Origin: Ochrobactrum sp. CGA5
GTDB taxonomy: Bacteria; Pseudomonadota; Alphaproteobacteria; Rhizobiales; Rhizobiaceae
Length of the DNA: 64,000 nt
Direction of reading: 5' to 3'
NCBI RefSeq assembly: GCF_006345815.1
Contig: NZ_VCIG01000007.1
Location: 124,001-188,000, forward strand
The notes under the pieces are model-generated. The model saw nothing but the letters and a program-made list of their open reading frames with translations, was not told the origin of the DNA and searched no databases. Shown piece after piece: positions 22,555 to 32,146 of this stretch. Both the position numbers and the translations under genes were made by a program. The first letter of the stretch is position 1. Every line of letters starts with the position of its first letter.

Positions 22555-25500
22555 ATGGCAAGGCAGGAACAAGCCAACGACGTTTTCGCCCTCACCTCGT
22601 TCCTCTATGGTGGCAACGCCGACTATATCGAGGAGCTGTACGCCAAATATGAGGACGATCCGAATTCGGTCGATCCGCAGTGGCGCGATTTCTTCGCGAA
22701 GCTGGGCGATAATGCCGATGATGTGAAGAAGAATGCGCAAGGCGCAAGCTGGGCTAGAAAGAACTGGCCGATTGCCGCCAATGGCGAACTCGTTTCTGCA
22801 CTCGACGGAAACTGGGCCGAAGTTGAAAAGCATGTCACCGACAAGCTGAAAGGCAAGGCTGCAAAGGGCGAAGCGAAGGGTGCAACCGGCGCCGCCCTTA
22901 CCAGCGAAGAGATCACGCAGGCTGCACGCGACAGCGTTCGCGCCATTATGATGATCCGTGCCTATCGCATGCGCGGCCACCTGCACGCTAATCTCGATCC
23001 GCTCGGTCTCTCTGAAAAGCCGAACGACTACAACGAGCTGGAACCGGAAAATTACGGTTTCACGCCTGCCGACTACAACCGCAAGATTTTCATCGACAAC
23101 GTGCTCGGCCTCGAATACGCGACCGTGCCGGAAATGCTCGACATCTTGAAGCGTACCTATTGCGGCACGATCGGCGTCGAATTCATGCATATCTCCGATC
23201 CGGCTGAAAAGGCGTGGATTCAGGAACGTATCGAAGGTCCGGACAAAAAGGTTGCTTTCACGCCAGAAGGCAAGAAGGCCATCCTGTCGAAGCTGATCGA
23301 AGCGGAAGGCTTCGAGCAGTTCATTGACGTCAAATACAAGGGCACCAAGCGTTTCGGCCTCGACGGTGGTGAATCGCTGATCCCGGCCCTTGAGCAGATC
23401 GTCAAGCGCGGCGGTGCCATGGGCGTTAAGGAAGTCATCTTTGGCATGGCCCACCGTGGCCGTCTGAACGTGCTCAGCCAAGTCATGGGCAAGCCGCATC
23501 GCGCCATCTTCCACGAGTTCAAGGGCGGCTCCTATGCGCCGGATGATGTGGAAGGCTCGGGCGATGTGAAGTACCATTTGGGTGCCTCGTCTGACCGTGA
23601 ATTCGACGGCAACAAGGTCCACCTGTCGCTGACAGCCAACCCGTCGCACCTTGAAATCGTCAACCCGGTCGTGATGGGAAAGGCTCGTGCCAAGCAGGAT
23701 CTGCTGGCCGGTCGCACCCGCGACGACATGGTTCCGCTCGCAACGCGCGCCAAGGTTCTGCCGCTGCTCCTGCATGGCGATGCAGCCTTTGCCGGTCAGG
23801 GAGTTGTGGCCGAATGCCTCGGTCTTTCGGGCCTGAAGGGGCACCGCGTTGCCGGTACGGTTCACTTCATCATCAATAACCAGATCGGCTTCACCACCAA
23901 TCCGGCTTTCTCGCGTTCGTCGCCTTATCCGTCGGATGTGGCGAAGATGATCGAAGCGCCGATCTTCCATGTCAACGGCGATGATCCGGAAGCCGTTGTC
24001 TTTGCGGCCAAGGTGGCGACCGAATTCCGCATGACCTTCCACAAGCCGGTGGTCATCGACATGTTCTGCTATCGCCGCTTCGGTCACAACGAAGGCGACG
24101 AGCCGTCCTTCACCCAGCCGCTGATGTATAAGGCGATCCGTGCGCACAAGACCACGGTTCAGCTCTACAGCGACAAGCTGATCGCTGAAGGCCTGATCAA
24201 GCAGGAAGAAATCGACCAGATGAAAGCGCAGTGGCGCGAAAATCTGGAAACTGAATTTGAGGCTGGACAGAGCTACAAGCCAAACAAGGCCGACTGGCTG
24301 GACGGCGCGTGGGCTGGCTTGCGCACGGCTGACAATGCCGACGAACAGCGTCGCGGCAAGACCGCCGTGCCGATGAAGACGCTCAAGGAAATAGGCAAGA
24401 AGCTTGTTGAAGTGCCGAAGGACTTCCATGTCCATCGCACAATCCAGCGCTTCCTCGATAACCGTGCCAAGATGATGGAAACGGGTGAGGGGATTGATTG
24501 GGCAACGGCTGAATCGCTTGCGTTCGGATCGCTGGTTGCCGAAGGTAGCCCGATCCGTCTGTCCGGTCAGGATGTCGAGCGTGGCACCTTCTCGCAGCGT
24601 CATACGGTTCTCTACGATCAGGAAACCCAGAACCGCTACATCCCGCTCAACAATATCCAGAAGGGGCAGGCGATCTACGAGGCTATCAATTCGATGCTCT
24701 CGGAAGAAGCGGTCCTAGGCTACGAATACGGCTATTCGCTGTCCGATCCGCGTGCGCTGGTTCTGTGGGAAGCCCAGTTTGGCGATTTCGCCAACGGTGC
24801 ACAGGTCGTGTTCGACCAGTTCATCTCGTCGGGCGAACGCAAGTGGTTGCGTATGTCCGGTCTCGTCTGCCTTCTGCCGCACGGCTATGAAGGTCAGGGA
24901 CCGGAACACTCCTCGGCCCGTCTGGAACGTTATCTCCAGCTCTGCGCCGAAGATAATATGCAGGTTGCGAACGTCACGACGCCGGCCAACTACTTCCATA
25001 TTCTGCGCCGCCAGATGAAGCGTGACTTCCGCAAGCCGCTCATCATGATGACGCCGAAGTCACTGCTCCGTCACAAGCGCGCTGTTTCGACGCTTGCCGA
25101 AATGTCAGGCGAATCCTCGTTCCACCGCCTGCTGTGGGACGATGCGCAGTACAACAAGGACGAAGGCATCAAGCTCCAGAAGGACGCAAAGATCCGTCGC
25201 GTCGTTCTCTGCTCGGGCAAGGTCTATTACGACCTTTACGAGGAGCGCGAAAAACGCGGTATCGACGATGTCTACCTGCTGCGCGTCGAACAGCTCTATC
25301 CGTTCCCGGCCAAGGCGCTCATCAACGAGCTGTCGCGGTTCCGTCAGGCGGAGATGGTCTGGTGCCAGGAAGAGCCGAAGAACATGGGTGCATGGTCGTT
25401 CATCGACCCGTATCTCGAGTGGGTTCTGGCTCATATCGATGCCAAGCATCAGCGCGTACGCTATGCGGGCCGTCCGGCTGCAGCATCGCCAGCAACAGGT

Positions 25501-25560
25501 CTGATGTCGAAGCATCTTGCGCAGCTCGCCGCTTTCCTTGAGGATGCGCTCGGTAACTGA
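22555..25560 (+). CDS. sucA: 2-oxoglutarate dehydrogenase E1
   Basis: The thiamine-diphosphate-dependent E1 of the 2-oxoglutarate dehydrogenase complex, 1001 residues. The N-terminal TSFLYGGNADYIEELY helix is the E2-binding region. FGMAHRGRLNVL near residue 298, HGDAAFAGQGVVAE near 404 (ThDP Asp), NNQIGFTTNP near 440 and RRFGHNEGDEPSFTQP near 505 are the cofactor and active-site segments, and HGYEGQGPEHSSARLER near 780 is the classic C-terminal motif. It is 237 bases downstream of sucD. Together with sucB and lpd it makes the complete complex. Confidence 0.98.
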   Translation: MARQEQANDVFALTSFLYGGNADYIEELYAKYEDDPNSVDPQWRDFFAKLGDNADDVKKNAQGASWARKNWPIAANGELVSALDGNWAEVEKHVTDKLKGKAAKGEAKGATGAALTSEEITQAARDSVRAIMMIRAYRMRGHLHANLDPLGLSEKPNDYNELEPENYGFTPADYNRKIFIDNVLGLEYATVPEMLDILKRTYCGTIGVEFMHISDPAEKAWIQERIEGPDKKVAFTPEGKKAILSKLIEAEGFEQFIDVKYKGTKRFGLDGGESLIPALEQIVKRGGAMGVKEVIFGMAHRGRLNVLSQVMGKPHRAIFHEFKGGSYAPDDVEGSGDVKYHLGASSDREFDGNKVHLSLTANPSHLEIVNPVVMGKARAKQDLLAGRTRDDMVPLATRAKVLPLLLHGDAAFAGQGVVAECLGLSGLKGHRVAGTVHFIINNQIGFTTNPAFSRSSPYPSDVAKMIEAPIFHVNGDDPEAVVFAAKVATEFRMTFHKPVVIDMFCYRRFGHNEGDEPSFTQPLMYKAIRAHKTTVQLYSDKLIAEGLIKQEEIDQMKAQWRENLETEFEAGQSYKPNKADWLDGAWAGLRTADNADEQRRGKTAVPMKTLKEIGKKLVEVPKDFHVHRTIQRFLDNRAKMMETGEGIDWATAESLAFGSLVAEGSPIRLSGQDVERGTFSQRHTVLYDQETQNRYIPLNNIQKGQAIYEAINSMLSEEAVLGYEYGYSLSDPRALVLWEAQFGDFANGAQVVFDQFISSGERKWLRMSGLVCLLPHGYEGQGPEHSSARLERYLQLCAEDNMQVANVTTPANYFHILRRQMKRDFRKPLIMMTPKSLLRHKRAVSTLAEMSGESSFHRLLWDDAQYNKDEGIKLQKDAKIRRVVLCSGKVYYDLYEEREKRGIDDVYLLRVEQLYPFPAKALINELSRFRQAEMVWCQEEPKNMGAWSFIDPYLEWVLAHIDAKHQRVRYAGRPAAASPATGLMSKHLAQLAAFLEDALGN

Positions 25561-25574
25561 TCCGGGTTAGAGTT

Positions 25575-25602
25575 TTGGAGCAGTTCCTAAGAACTGCTCC
25601 AA
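25575..25602 (+). other. perfect 12-bp hairpin between sucA and sucB
   Basis: Arms TTGGAGCAGTTC / GAACTGCTCCAA with loop CTAA. There is no T-run after it, so it is more likely an RNA-stability or processing element, or a repeat remnant, than a terminator. Confidence 0.6.
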
Positions 25603-25653
25603 CCTGAATTGAACACAAAATCCAAAGTTTGAAGATCAACGGAAGAAGAAACC

Positions 25654-26886
25654 ATGGCCACCGAAATTCGCGTTCCCACGCTTGGGGAGTCCGTTACTGA
25701 GGCAACCATCGGAAAATGGTTCAAGAAGGTTGGCGACGCCATCGCCATTGACGAACCGCTGGTGGAACTGGAAACCGACAAGGTGACAGTCGAAGTTCCG
25801 GCGGCTGCTGCTGGCGTGCTGGCTGAAATCACGGCCAAGGAAGGCGACACGGTCGAGGTCAACGCGCTTCTCGGCCAGATTTCCACCGACGGCTCTGCCA
25901 CCGCTGCGGCTCCATCTGCTAAGAAGGAAGAAGCCAAACCTGCTGCCGCTGCGCCGGCTGCGTCTGCTGCCGCTTCGTCTTCGTCAGGCCCGGTCATGCA
26001 GCCCGCGCCTGCTGCTTCGAAACTGCTTTCAGAAAACAACCTCTCCGCTGATCAGGTGGAAGGTTCGGGCAAGCGCGGTCAGGTTCTCAAGGGTGACGTT
26101 CTCGACGCCATCGCCAAGGGTGTTTCGGTTGCTCCGGCTCCGGTCGCTGCGGCTGCTGCCCGTCCGGCTTCCCCGGCTGACGACGCATCGCGTGAAGAAC
26201 GCGTGAAGATGACCCGCCTGCGCCAGACCATCGCCAAGCGTCTGAAGGATGCCCAGAACACAGCCGCCATGCTGACGACCTATAACGAAGTCGACATGTC
26301 TGCGGTGATGGAACTGCGCACCAAGTACAAGGATGTATTCGAGAAGAAGCATGGCGTGAAGCTCGGCTTCATGGGCTTCTTTACCAAGGCCGTGACCCAC
26401 GCGCTGAAGGAAATCCCTGCCGTTAATGCCGAAATCGATGGTACGGACATCATCTACAAGAACTTCGCCCATGTTGGCATGGCCGTCGGCACGGACAAGG
26501 GCCTTGTGGTTCCTGTCATTCGCGATGCCGACCAGCTTTCGATCGCAGGCGTTGAAAAGGAACTGGGACGTCTTGCCAAGGCAGCGCGCGACGGGACGCT
26601 TTCGGTTGCCGACATGCAGGGCGGTACATTCACCATTACCAATGGCGGTGTGTACGGTTCGCTGATGTCCTCGCCGATTCTGAACGCTCCGCAGTCCGGT
26701 ATTCTCGGCATGCACAAAATCCAGGAACGTCCGGTTGTCGTCGGCGGTCAGATCGTCATCCGTCCGATGATGTATCTTGCTCTGTCCTACGATCACCGCA
26801 TCGTAGACGGCAAGGAAGCCGTGACATTCCTCGTGCGCGTCAAGGAAAGCCTGGAAGATCCAGAACGTCTGGTTCTCGATCTCTAA
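25654..26886 (+). CDS. sucB: Dihydrolipoyl succinyltransferase E2
   Basis: E2 core of the 2-oxoglutarate dehydrogenase complex, 410 residues. A single lipoyl domain has the lipoylated Lys in [13 protein letters not shown] near residue 43. An Ala/Pro linker follows, then a peripheral subunit-binding domain ([19 protein letters not shown] near 128-146). The catalytic domain ends with [11 protein letters not shown] near 382-392 (active-site His and Asp). It transfers succinyl groups to CoA. It sits after sucA and before a MAPEG gene. Confidence 0.98.
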   Translation: MATEIRVPTLGESVTEATIGKWFKKVGDAIAIDEPLVELETDKVTVEVPAAAAGVLAEITAKEGDTVEVNALLGQISTDGSATAAAPSAKKEEAKPAAAAPAASAAASSSSGPVMQPAPAASKLLSENNLSADQVEGSGKRGQVLKGDVLDAIAKGVSVAPAPVAAAAARPASPADDASREERVKMTRLRQTIAKRLKDAQNTAAMLTTYNEVDMSAVMELRTKYKDVFEKKHGVKLGFMGFFTKAVTHALKEIPAVNAEIDGTDIIYKNFAHVGMAVGTDKGLVVPVIRDADQLSIAGVEKELGRLAKAARDGTLSVADMQGGTFTITNGGVYGSLMSSPILNAPQSGILGMHKIQERPVVVGGQIVIRPMMYLALSYDHRIVDGKEAVTFLVRVKESLEDPERLVLDL

Positions 26887-26895
26887 GGACGAACG

Positions 26896-27312
26896 ATGGA
26901 GCCGGTCGTCTTCTCCGCATCGCCGTTTTTGCCGCTGGTTGGCCTGAGCGTTGTCCTGCTGGTGGTTCATATCCTCCTGCAGGGTTTTGCGGCGACGAAG
27001 GAGCTCGGCTCGCAATGGAATGCCGGTCCGCGCGACGAGGGGTTGAAACCCTCCGGTAAATTTGCCGGGCGCGCGGAACGGGCCTCCGCCAATTTCCGTG
27101 AGACCTATCCGGCTTTCATCGGTCTGGCGCTGGCGCTCGTGCTGAAAGGCGACCCCTCAGGATGGGGCATCCTCGGGGCTTGGCTCTGGTTTTTCAGCCG
27201 CATCGTCTATATCCCGCTTTATCTGGCGGGCATTCCCTATTTCCGTTCCTTCGTCTGGCTCATTAGTCTGGTGGGGCTCGGGGTTATGCTTCTGGCGCTG
27301 ATTTTTTCATGA
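26896..27312 (+). CDS. MAPEG family membrane protein
   Basis: A 138-residue protein with about four membrane helices of the MAPEG superfamily (membrane-associated proteins in eicosanoid and glutathione metabolism). Bacterial members are mostly uncharacterised. The ERASANFRETYPAFIGLALAL segment near residues 62-82 is the recognisable family block, with a second pair of helices around RIVYIPLYLAGIPYFRS. It starts 10 bases after sucB, so it is probably co-transcribed with the TCA genes. A biochemical role cannot be stated. Confidence 0.85.
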   Translation: MEPVVFSASPFLPLVGLSVVLLVVHILLQGFAATKELGSQWNAGPRDEGLKPSGKFAGRAERASANFRETYPAFIGLALALVLKGDPSGWGILGAWLWFFSRIVYIPLYLAGIPYFRSFVWLISLVGLGVMLLALIFS

Positions 27313-27350
27313 CAGCCCGTGCGTAAGACACGCGCAACGAAGGAAAAACG

Positions 27351-27989
27351 ATGCATCCCTATCTGTTCGAACTTGCATCCCTGATGGCCATTTTCGTCTT
27401 TGCCATCGTTTCCCCCGGCGCCGACCTCGCCATGGTCATTCGGCAATCGCTGCTGCATGGCCGCCGCGAGGCGATCATCACCAGCTTTGGCATCGGCGCT
27501 GCGCTGATGATGCATGTTACTTATACCGTGTTGGGACTCGGGCTCATCATTTCCAAGTCGATCTATCTGTTCAATATCGTCAAGTGGTGCGGCGTGGCTT
27601 ATCTGGTCTATATCGGCATCAAGGCGCTGATGGCCGGAACCACAAGGATCGACGTTGAAGCGGCGCCGAAGGAACCGCGCAGGCAGCAAAGTTTCGCCAA
27701 GGCGTTCGGCCTCGGCTTTGCTGCAAATGCGCTCAATCCAAAGGCTGTGTTCTTCTTTCTGTCGATTTTCTCGACGGTCGTTGATGCCCATACGCCGACC
27801 GACGTGAAACTTGGCTACGGCGTCGTGATGGCGACTGCGCTGATCTCCTGGTTCGTCGGTGTCAGCCTCTTCATGACCACGCCGACAATGCGCACGGCTT
27901 TCTCGCGCGCTTCTAAATGGATTGATCGGACCAGCGGCGTTGTCTTCATCGCGCTGGGGCTTAAACTTGCCACTGAAAAGGCTATGTAA
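27351..27989 (+). CDS. LysE/RhtB family amino-acid exporter
   Basis: A 212-residue inner-membrane protein of the LysE/RhtB family, which exports amino acids or their derivatives. The hallmark SPGADLAMVIRQSLLHGRREAI begins near residue 22, six hydrophobic segments are visible, and NALNPKAVFFFLSIF near 125-139 is the second family motif. It is preceded by AAGGAAA. It lies inside the sucB-lpd interval, probably in the same transcript. The substrate cannot be read from sequence. Confidence 0.9.
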   Translation: MHPYLFELASLMAIFVFAIVSPGADLAMVIRQSLLHGRREAIITSFGIGAALMMHVTYTVLGLGLIISKSIYLFNIVKWCGVAYLVYIGIKALMAGTTRIDVEAAPKEPRRQQSFAKAFGLGFAANALNPKAVFFFLSIFSTVVDAHTPTDVKLGYGVVMATALISWFVGVSLFMTTPTMRTAFSRASKWIDRTSGVVFIALGLKLATEKAM

Positions 27990-28067
27990 GAAGCAACGGG
28001 TTCGGTTTCACTGATCTCGATTCGCTGCCGGAAACACTCAACCGGAAAATTCAGGGAGTACCGACGG

Positions 28068-28610
28068 ATGCATGCTGCAGATAAGCTTTTCAGGACCGCG
28101 GCCGTTTCGGTTCTCGCCCTCACCGTGTTCTCGACTGCCGTTCAGGCAGCTTGCACACAGAACCGGGCGATCTATCGCGATCGTGACGACGCATATACCC
28201 TGACCTTTCGCCCGGAGCAGCCGAATGACCTGAAAATGTCCCCGGCGCCAACGAATGAATTCACCATCACGGCTAATGACAAGCCGGAGTTCAAGCTGAA
28301 TGGAATGGTGATCTGGCCGGAAGAAGGCGTGGCGCGTCCCTATGCGTTGCTAACCTTCAACTGCAAGGGTGATGGTTCCAATCCGGAAGATCTCGACGAT
28401 TGCAGCATATGGCAGAGTGTCATCTACGCGCTGAAGGAAGGTGCGGAAGCTGACGTCCTGCCCAAGGCTGACGAACCGGCAGCGCAGGCGATCCTGCTGC
28501 CCGATCTGGTGACGGCACTCGATGGTTATGATTTTGGGGCGGCAAAGCCTGAAAAGCCGCTTCAGTGGGAAGCATTCCGCTTTCAGGGATGCTCGCCCGA
28601 CAAGGAATGA
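28068..28610 (+). CDS. Hypothetical exported protein
   Basis: A 180-residue protein with a signal peptide (AAVSVLALTVFSTAVQA, cleavage near residue 26). The mature region contains four cysteines (ACTQNR, NCKGD, DCSI, GCSPD), suggesting two disulfides in the periplasm. I do not recognise the family. It lies between the LysE-type gene and lpd on the same strand, so it is probably carried along with the TCA operon; a role in that pathway is not implied. Confidence 0.7.
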   Translation: MHAADKLFRTAAVSVLALTVFSTAVQAACTQNRAIYRDRDDAYTLTFRPEQPNDLKMSPAPTNEFTITANDKPEFKLNGMVIWPEEGVARPYALLTFNCKGDGSNPEDLDDCSIWQSVIYALKEGAEADVLPKADEPAAQAILLPDLVTALDGYDFGAAKPEKPLQWEAFRFQGCSPDKE

Positions 28611-28659
28611 CCGGATGTCGTAAAGAGTGCCGGTTGCATGTGAATAATTTCAAATGAAG

Positions 28660-28686
28660 GAACGCGCCCGGATGGCCGGGGCGTTC
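28660..28686 (+). other. GC hairpin upstream of lpd
   Basis: Imperfect stem GAACGCGCCCGG / CCGGGGCGTTC before the lpd ribosome site. It is another inter-cistronic hairpin of the TCA block, without a T-run. Confidence 0.45.
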
Positions 28687-28723
28687 AGAAAACGTTCAGG
28701 ACAGACTGAAGAAGGATAGTTCA

Positions 28724-30127
28724 ATGTCATACGATGTGGTTGTCATCGGTACAGGCCCCGGCGGTTATGTCGCCGCGATCAAGGCTGCACAGCTTGGTCT
28801 TTCCGTTGCTGTTGTGGAGAAGCGCAAGACCTTCGGTGGCACCTGCCTGAATATCGGTTGCATTCCCTCCAAAGCACTTCTGCATGCATCGGAGGTTTTC
28901 GCCGAAGCCGGTCACTCCTTCGATACACTCGGCGTGGAAGTGACGCCGAAACTCAATCTGGGAAAGATGCTGGCGCACAAGGACACGACAGTAAAGGCCA
29001 ATGTCACGGGTGTCGAATTCCTGTTCAAGAAGAACAAGATCACGGCTTTCATCGGCACCGGCAAGATCGTCGGCAAGGGCAAGGTTTCCGTGACCGCCGA
29101 AGACGGCAAGGTTGAGGAAATCGAAGCAAAGAACATCATCATTGCCACTGGTTCCGATGTTGCAGGCATTCCGGGCGTAAAGGTTGATCTCGATGAGAAG
29201 GTCATCGTTTCCTCAACCGGCGCGCTTTCTTTCGACAAGGTCCCCGGCAGCCTGATCGTTGTCGGCGGCGGCGTGATCGGTCTGGAACTTGGTTCCGTCT
29301 GGGCGCGTCTCGGTGCGAAGGTCACGGTTGTCGAGTATCTTGACAAGGTGCTTGGCCCGATGGATGGCGAAGTGTCGAAGCAGTTCCAGCGCCTGCTCGA
29401 AAAGCAGGGCATCGCGTTCAAGCTCGGCGCCAAGGTGACCGGCGTGGAGAAGGCAGGCAAGGGTGCGAAAGTGACCTTTGAACCGGTGAAGGGCGGCGCA
29501 GCTGAAACGCTTGAAGCTGATGCAGTTCTGATCGCGACCGGTCGCCGTCCATACACGGACGGTCTCGGCCTGCAGGAAGCCGGTGTGAATCTCGATGACC
29601 GCGGCCGCGTCGCTATTGATGGTCACTGGCGCACCAATGTCGAAGGCATTTATGCCATCGGCGACGTAGTGCAGGGACCGATGCTGGCGCACAAGGCCGA
29701 AGATGAAGGCATTGCGGTTGCCGAAATCATTGCCGGTCAGGCCGGTCACGTGAATTTCGATGTTATTCCGAGTGTCGTCTATACGCAGCCGGAAGTCGCT
29801 TCGGTAGGCAAGACCGAAGAAGAGCTGAAGGCCGCCGGTATCGAATACAAGATCGGTAAGTTCCCGTTCACTGCCAATGGCCGTGCACGCGCCATGCTGC
29901 ACACCGATGGTTTCGTAAAGATCCTCGCCGACAAGGCGACGGACCGCGTTCTTGGCGCTCATATCCTCGGCTACAATGCCGGTGAAATGATCCACGAATT
30001 GGCAGTTCTGATGGAGTTCGGCGGCTCGTCCGAAGATCTGGCCCGCACCTGCCACGCCCATCCGACCATGTCGGAAGCCGTGCGGGAATCCGCCTTGGCG
30101 ACCTTCACAAAGCCGATCCATATGTAA
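28724..30127 (+). CDS. lpdA: Dihydrolipoyl dehydrogenase E3
   Basis: The FAD/NAD flavoprotein that reoxidises dihydrolipoamide in the 2-oxoglutarate dehydrogenase complex, 467 residues. The FAD motif GTGPGGYVAA is near residues 9-18, the redox-active disulfide is in GGTCLNIGCIPSK near 39-51, the NAD motif GGGVIGLELGSVW near 183, and HAHPTMSEA near 446 holds the catalytic His-Glu pair. It completes the E1-E2-E3 set with sucA and sucB. A strong terminator follows. Confidence 0.97.
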   Translation: MSYDVVVIGTGPGGYVAAIKAAQLGLSVAVVEKRKTFGGTCLNIGCIPSKALLHASEVFAEAGHSFDTLGVEVTPKLNLGKMLAHKDTTVKANVTGVEFLFKKNKITAFIGTGKIVGKGKVSVTAEDGKVEEIEAKNIIIATGSDVAGIPGVKVDLDEKVIVSSTGALSFDKVPGSLIVVGGGVIGLELGSVWARLGAKVTVVEYLDKVLGPMDGEVSKQFQRLLEKQGIAFKLGAKVTGVEKAGKGAKVTFEPVKGGAAETLEADAVLIATGRRPYTDGLGLQEAGVNLDDRGRVAIDGHWRTNVEGIYAIGDVVQGPMLAHKAEDEGIAVAEIIAGQAGHVNFDVIPSVVYTQPEVASVGKTEEELKAAGIEYKIGKFPFTANGRARAMLHTDGFVKILADKATDRVLGAHILGYNAGEMIHELAVLMEFGGSSEDLARTCHAHPTMSEAVRESALATFTKPIHM

Positions 30128-30148
30128 TCGGTTTTTACGGTTTGATTG

Positions 30149-30176
30149 AAAAAGGCCCGCTTGTTCGGGCCTTTTT
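30149..30176. terminator. terminator after lpd
   Basis: Perfect 11-bp stem AAAAAGGCCCG / CGGGCCTTTTT with a six-base loop. It also faces the convergent small gene at 30182-30463. Confidence 0.85.
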
Positions 30177-30181
30177 GCCGT

Positions 30182-30463
30182 TCAGTTTTGCGCCGGTTGG
30201 GTAGGAGTCGGCGTCGCAGGCTCGCTCTGTGTTGCCGGTGGGGGTGGAGCCGCTGTATTCGTTTCACTGCCATTTCGGTAGAAAAAGTAAGCTAGGATGA
30301 TTATCGCCGCCAGAAGCACGGCCCCGAGCAGATAGCCGCTTCCCCCACGTGGGGGCGGAGGTGGCGGCATCCCAGATTGGCCGGATTGGCCGGATGAGTC
30401 GGGCTGGCGCGGATCGTTCGTCGTGCGGGGATCATTGTTTCGCGGATCAAGGGGATCAACCAT
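30182..30463 (-). CDS. Small Pro-rich membrane protein
   Basis: A 93-residue hypothetical protein: a polar N-terminus rich in Asp/Arg/Asn/Pro, a Gly/Pro stretch, one membrane helix (LLGAVLLAAIIILAYFF near residues 46-62) and a Pro/Thr/Ala tail outside the membrane. Orientation is inferred. I do not recognise it; similar small Pro-rich single-pass proteins are common in Rhizobiales. The ATG at 30463 has GGAGGAAC just upstream on the minus strand, which supports expression. Confidence 0.6.
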   Translation of the reverse strand: MVDPLDPRNNDPRTTNDPRQPDSSGQSGQSGMPPPPPPRGGSGYLLGAVLLAAIIILAYFFYRNGSETNTAAPPPPATQSEPATPTPTQPAQN

Positions 30464-30874
30464 AACGGGTTCCTCCAGTGTCTCTTTCCATCATCAAGAT
30501 GATAGTTGGGTAGCGATAATTGCCGGGCTTCTACAGTCATTCCTGAGCTAACCTGTGCTCAGACCACCTCCATGTGTGTTGCCCTGCATTGCGATAACAA
30601 ACCCAGTGTATACTAATGCAAAAAAAGGCGTGTAGTTCCCAGATCGATAATATCAGAAGGAATAAGCGCTAATCGCTGTGCGAAGGTGACGGGAGAAGAC
30701 GTCGTTAACCCGGTCGAAACTGGGAATCGCTATGTATATTCAATCGTGTAAGCGGTCTTGTAATCGAATATATGGTCGATCAACTGGCTATTCGGGCCTT
30801 ATCACTGTAAAGCACGGGTAGAGCGGATCGTTGCAAGCGATCAGATACGACGCCGAAATTTAAGGAACGACATA
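30464..30874. other. intergenic region, 411 bases
   Basis: No ORF that I support and no RNA gene recognised. It must contain the divergent promoters of the Pro-rich membrane protein and the 66-codon gene. Base composition is somewhat AT-rich around 30600-30780. Confidence 0.5.
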
Positions 30875-31075
30875 ATGCCGTCGAAAGAGAACCTGAAAAC
30901 CATTGAACGTTTTGAAAAGCTTTCATCACTGTTGCGGGATGAACAGTTCAAGCTTCTGGATGAAGCGGCCAGCGAAGAAGCGCTTCCGGGAAAATCCATA
31001 TTGAGACAGATTGCTGAACTTGAACTCAATATTACGGCTATAGAGAACAGCATTACCGATCTGAAAGCCGGTTAG
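30875..31075 (+). CDS. Small helical protein, 66 aa
   Basis: A short frame with ATG at 30875 preceded by AAGGAACG. The product is acidic and strongly helical with heptad-like spacing of Leu/Ile (RFEKLSSLLRDEQFKLLDEA; ILRQIAELELNITAIENSI), suggesting a small coiled coil. There is no signal peptide. I do not recognise the family. Regular amino-acid composition and a ribosome site make it more likely real than not. Confidence 0.55.
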   Translation: MPSKENLKTIERFEKLSSLLRDEQFKLLDEAASEEALPGKSILRQIAELELNITAIENSITDLKAG

Positions 31076-31097
31076 AACTATTCAAGCATATAGATTT

Positions 31098-32105
31098 CTA
31101 TAGCGGGGTCACCCGATAGCCTTTTGCACGCAGCAATTCTATTATACCTTCCTTGCCCGGTAGATGCAGTGCACCGACAGCGATAAAGGCATTGCCTTTG
31201 TCGATGATCGGAACGGCACGATCCGCCATGACGTGATTACGGTCTGAAATGAGATACTTTAGAAATAGCTCGTAGTCTTCTTCGGAGAGGCTGTCGGGAA
31301 CAATTTTTCGGAGTGACGGCATGATCATGCCAATCTCGCCCTTGAGGTAGAGTGCAGTCGTGGTTTCCAGGGCGTCCTCAATCTTGTCGCCATAGTCGAC
31401 GGTGGCCACGAGATTGCGGAGATGGAAGTCGAGCGGCATGCGATTCATCGCTTCCAGTTGTTCCGCCGCACTTTCCAGCCCCAAAACGCTACGGCCCTCC
31501 GTCTGCGCGTCGAGCGCCAGCCGTTCGTCAAGCGATTTCTCGCCCTCGCTTTTGCGCTCCCTCTCGCATTCTGGAAGTGCCAGCAGGCTGGTCAGTACCC
31601 ACGGCTTCATCTTTGCAACCGCATCGAGAACGATACCGCGCTCGGCAAGTTTCTGTTCGATCTCCGCACGTCGCTCGGGCGGAATATGGGATTTCAGGGT
31701 GCTGCCATCAGTGAAAAGCAGCAGGTCGGGCTGTTCGAGTTTGAGGCGCAGGAAGGTCTTTGGGTCTAGAACATCTGTCGTTTCGATGACGACTGTGCTC
31801 GCCGACCGATAGGCATCAATGGCCGCCCTCGATAGTGTCAAAACACGCGGATCGGAAAGATGGATCGTGCCGAAGAGATAGGAAGGCGCGACGCCGTCTT
31901 TGTCGACTTTCCAGAGAAGTCCTCTGCGATTGGGAACAGCATCAGCTTCGCGCTGCAATTCTTGCCAGCTTGCCGGATCCCTAGTTTCCAGCCCGTCGAT
32001 GAGATTGACGCCATGCACGGCACAAGTAGCAGGCGCATCATCGGCGCGCACGGAGCCGGTGCCTGCCAAGCAGGCAAAGAGAAGAACGAGAAGCAGCTTT
32101 TTCAT
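31098..32105 (-). CDS. TraB/GumN family exported protein
   Basis: A 335-residue TraB/GumN-family protein (a hydrolase-like fold related to the Tiki/PrgY/TraB group; bacterial function is poorly known). A signal peptide (LLLVLLFACLAGTGSVRA) is evident. The family block SYLFGTIHLSDPRVL near residue 75 carries the GTIH motif, with the matching C-terminal FIAVGALHLPGKEGIIELLRAKGYRV near 305-330. Cysteines near residues 28 and 200 could pair. It is likely periplasmic. It follows xerC on the minus strand. Confidence 0.88.
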   Translation of the reverse strand: MKKLLLVLLFACLAGTGSVRADDAPATCAVHGVNLIDGLETRDPASWQELQREADAVPNRRGLLWKVDKDGVAPSYLFGTIHLSDPRVLTLSRAAIDAYRSASTVVIETTDVLDPKTFLRLKLEQPDLLLFTDGSTLKSHIPPERRAEIEQKLAERGIVLDAVAKMKPWVLTSLLALPECERERKSEGEKSLDERLALDAQTEGRSVLGLESAAEQLEAMNRMPLDFHLRNLVATVDYGDKIEDALETTTALYLKGEIGMIMPSLRKIVPDSLSEEDYELFLKYLISDRNHVMADRAVPIIDKGNAFIAVGALHLPGKEGIIELLRAKGYRVTPL

Positions 32106-32146
32106 AAGGGTAATTATAAGGTCGGTTTTTGTCGGGGCCAGCCTCT

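Noticed and set aside
22537-24603. 688-codon minus-strand ORF opposite sucA
   Set aside because: Same cause: GC-rich third positions of sucA keep the antisense frame open.
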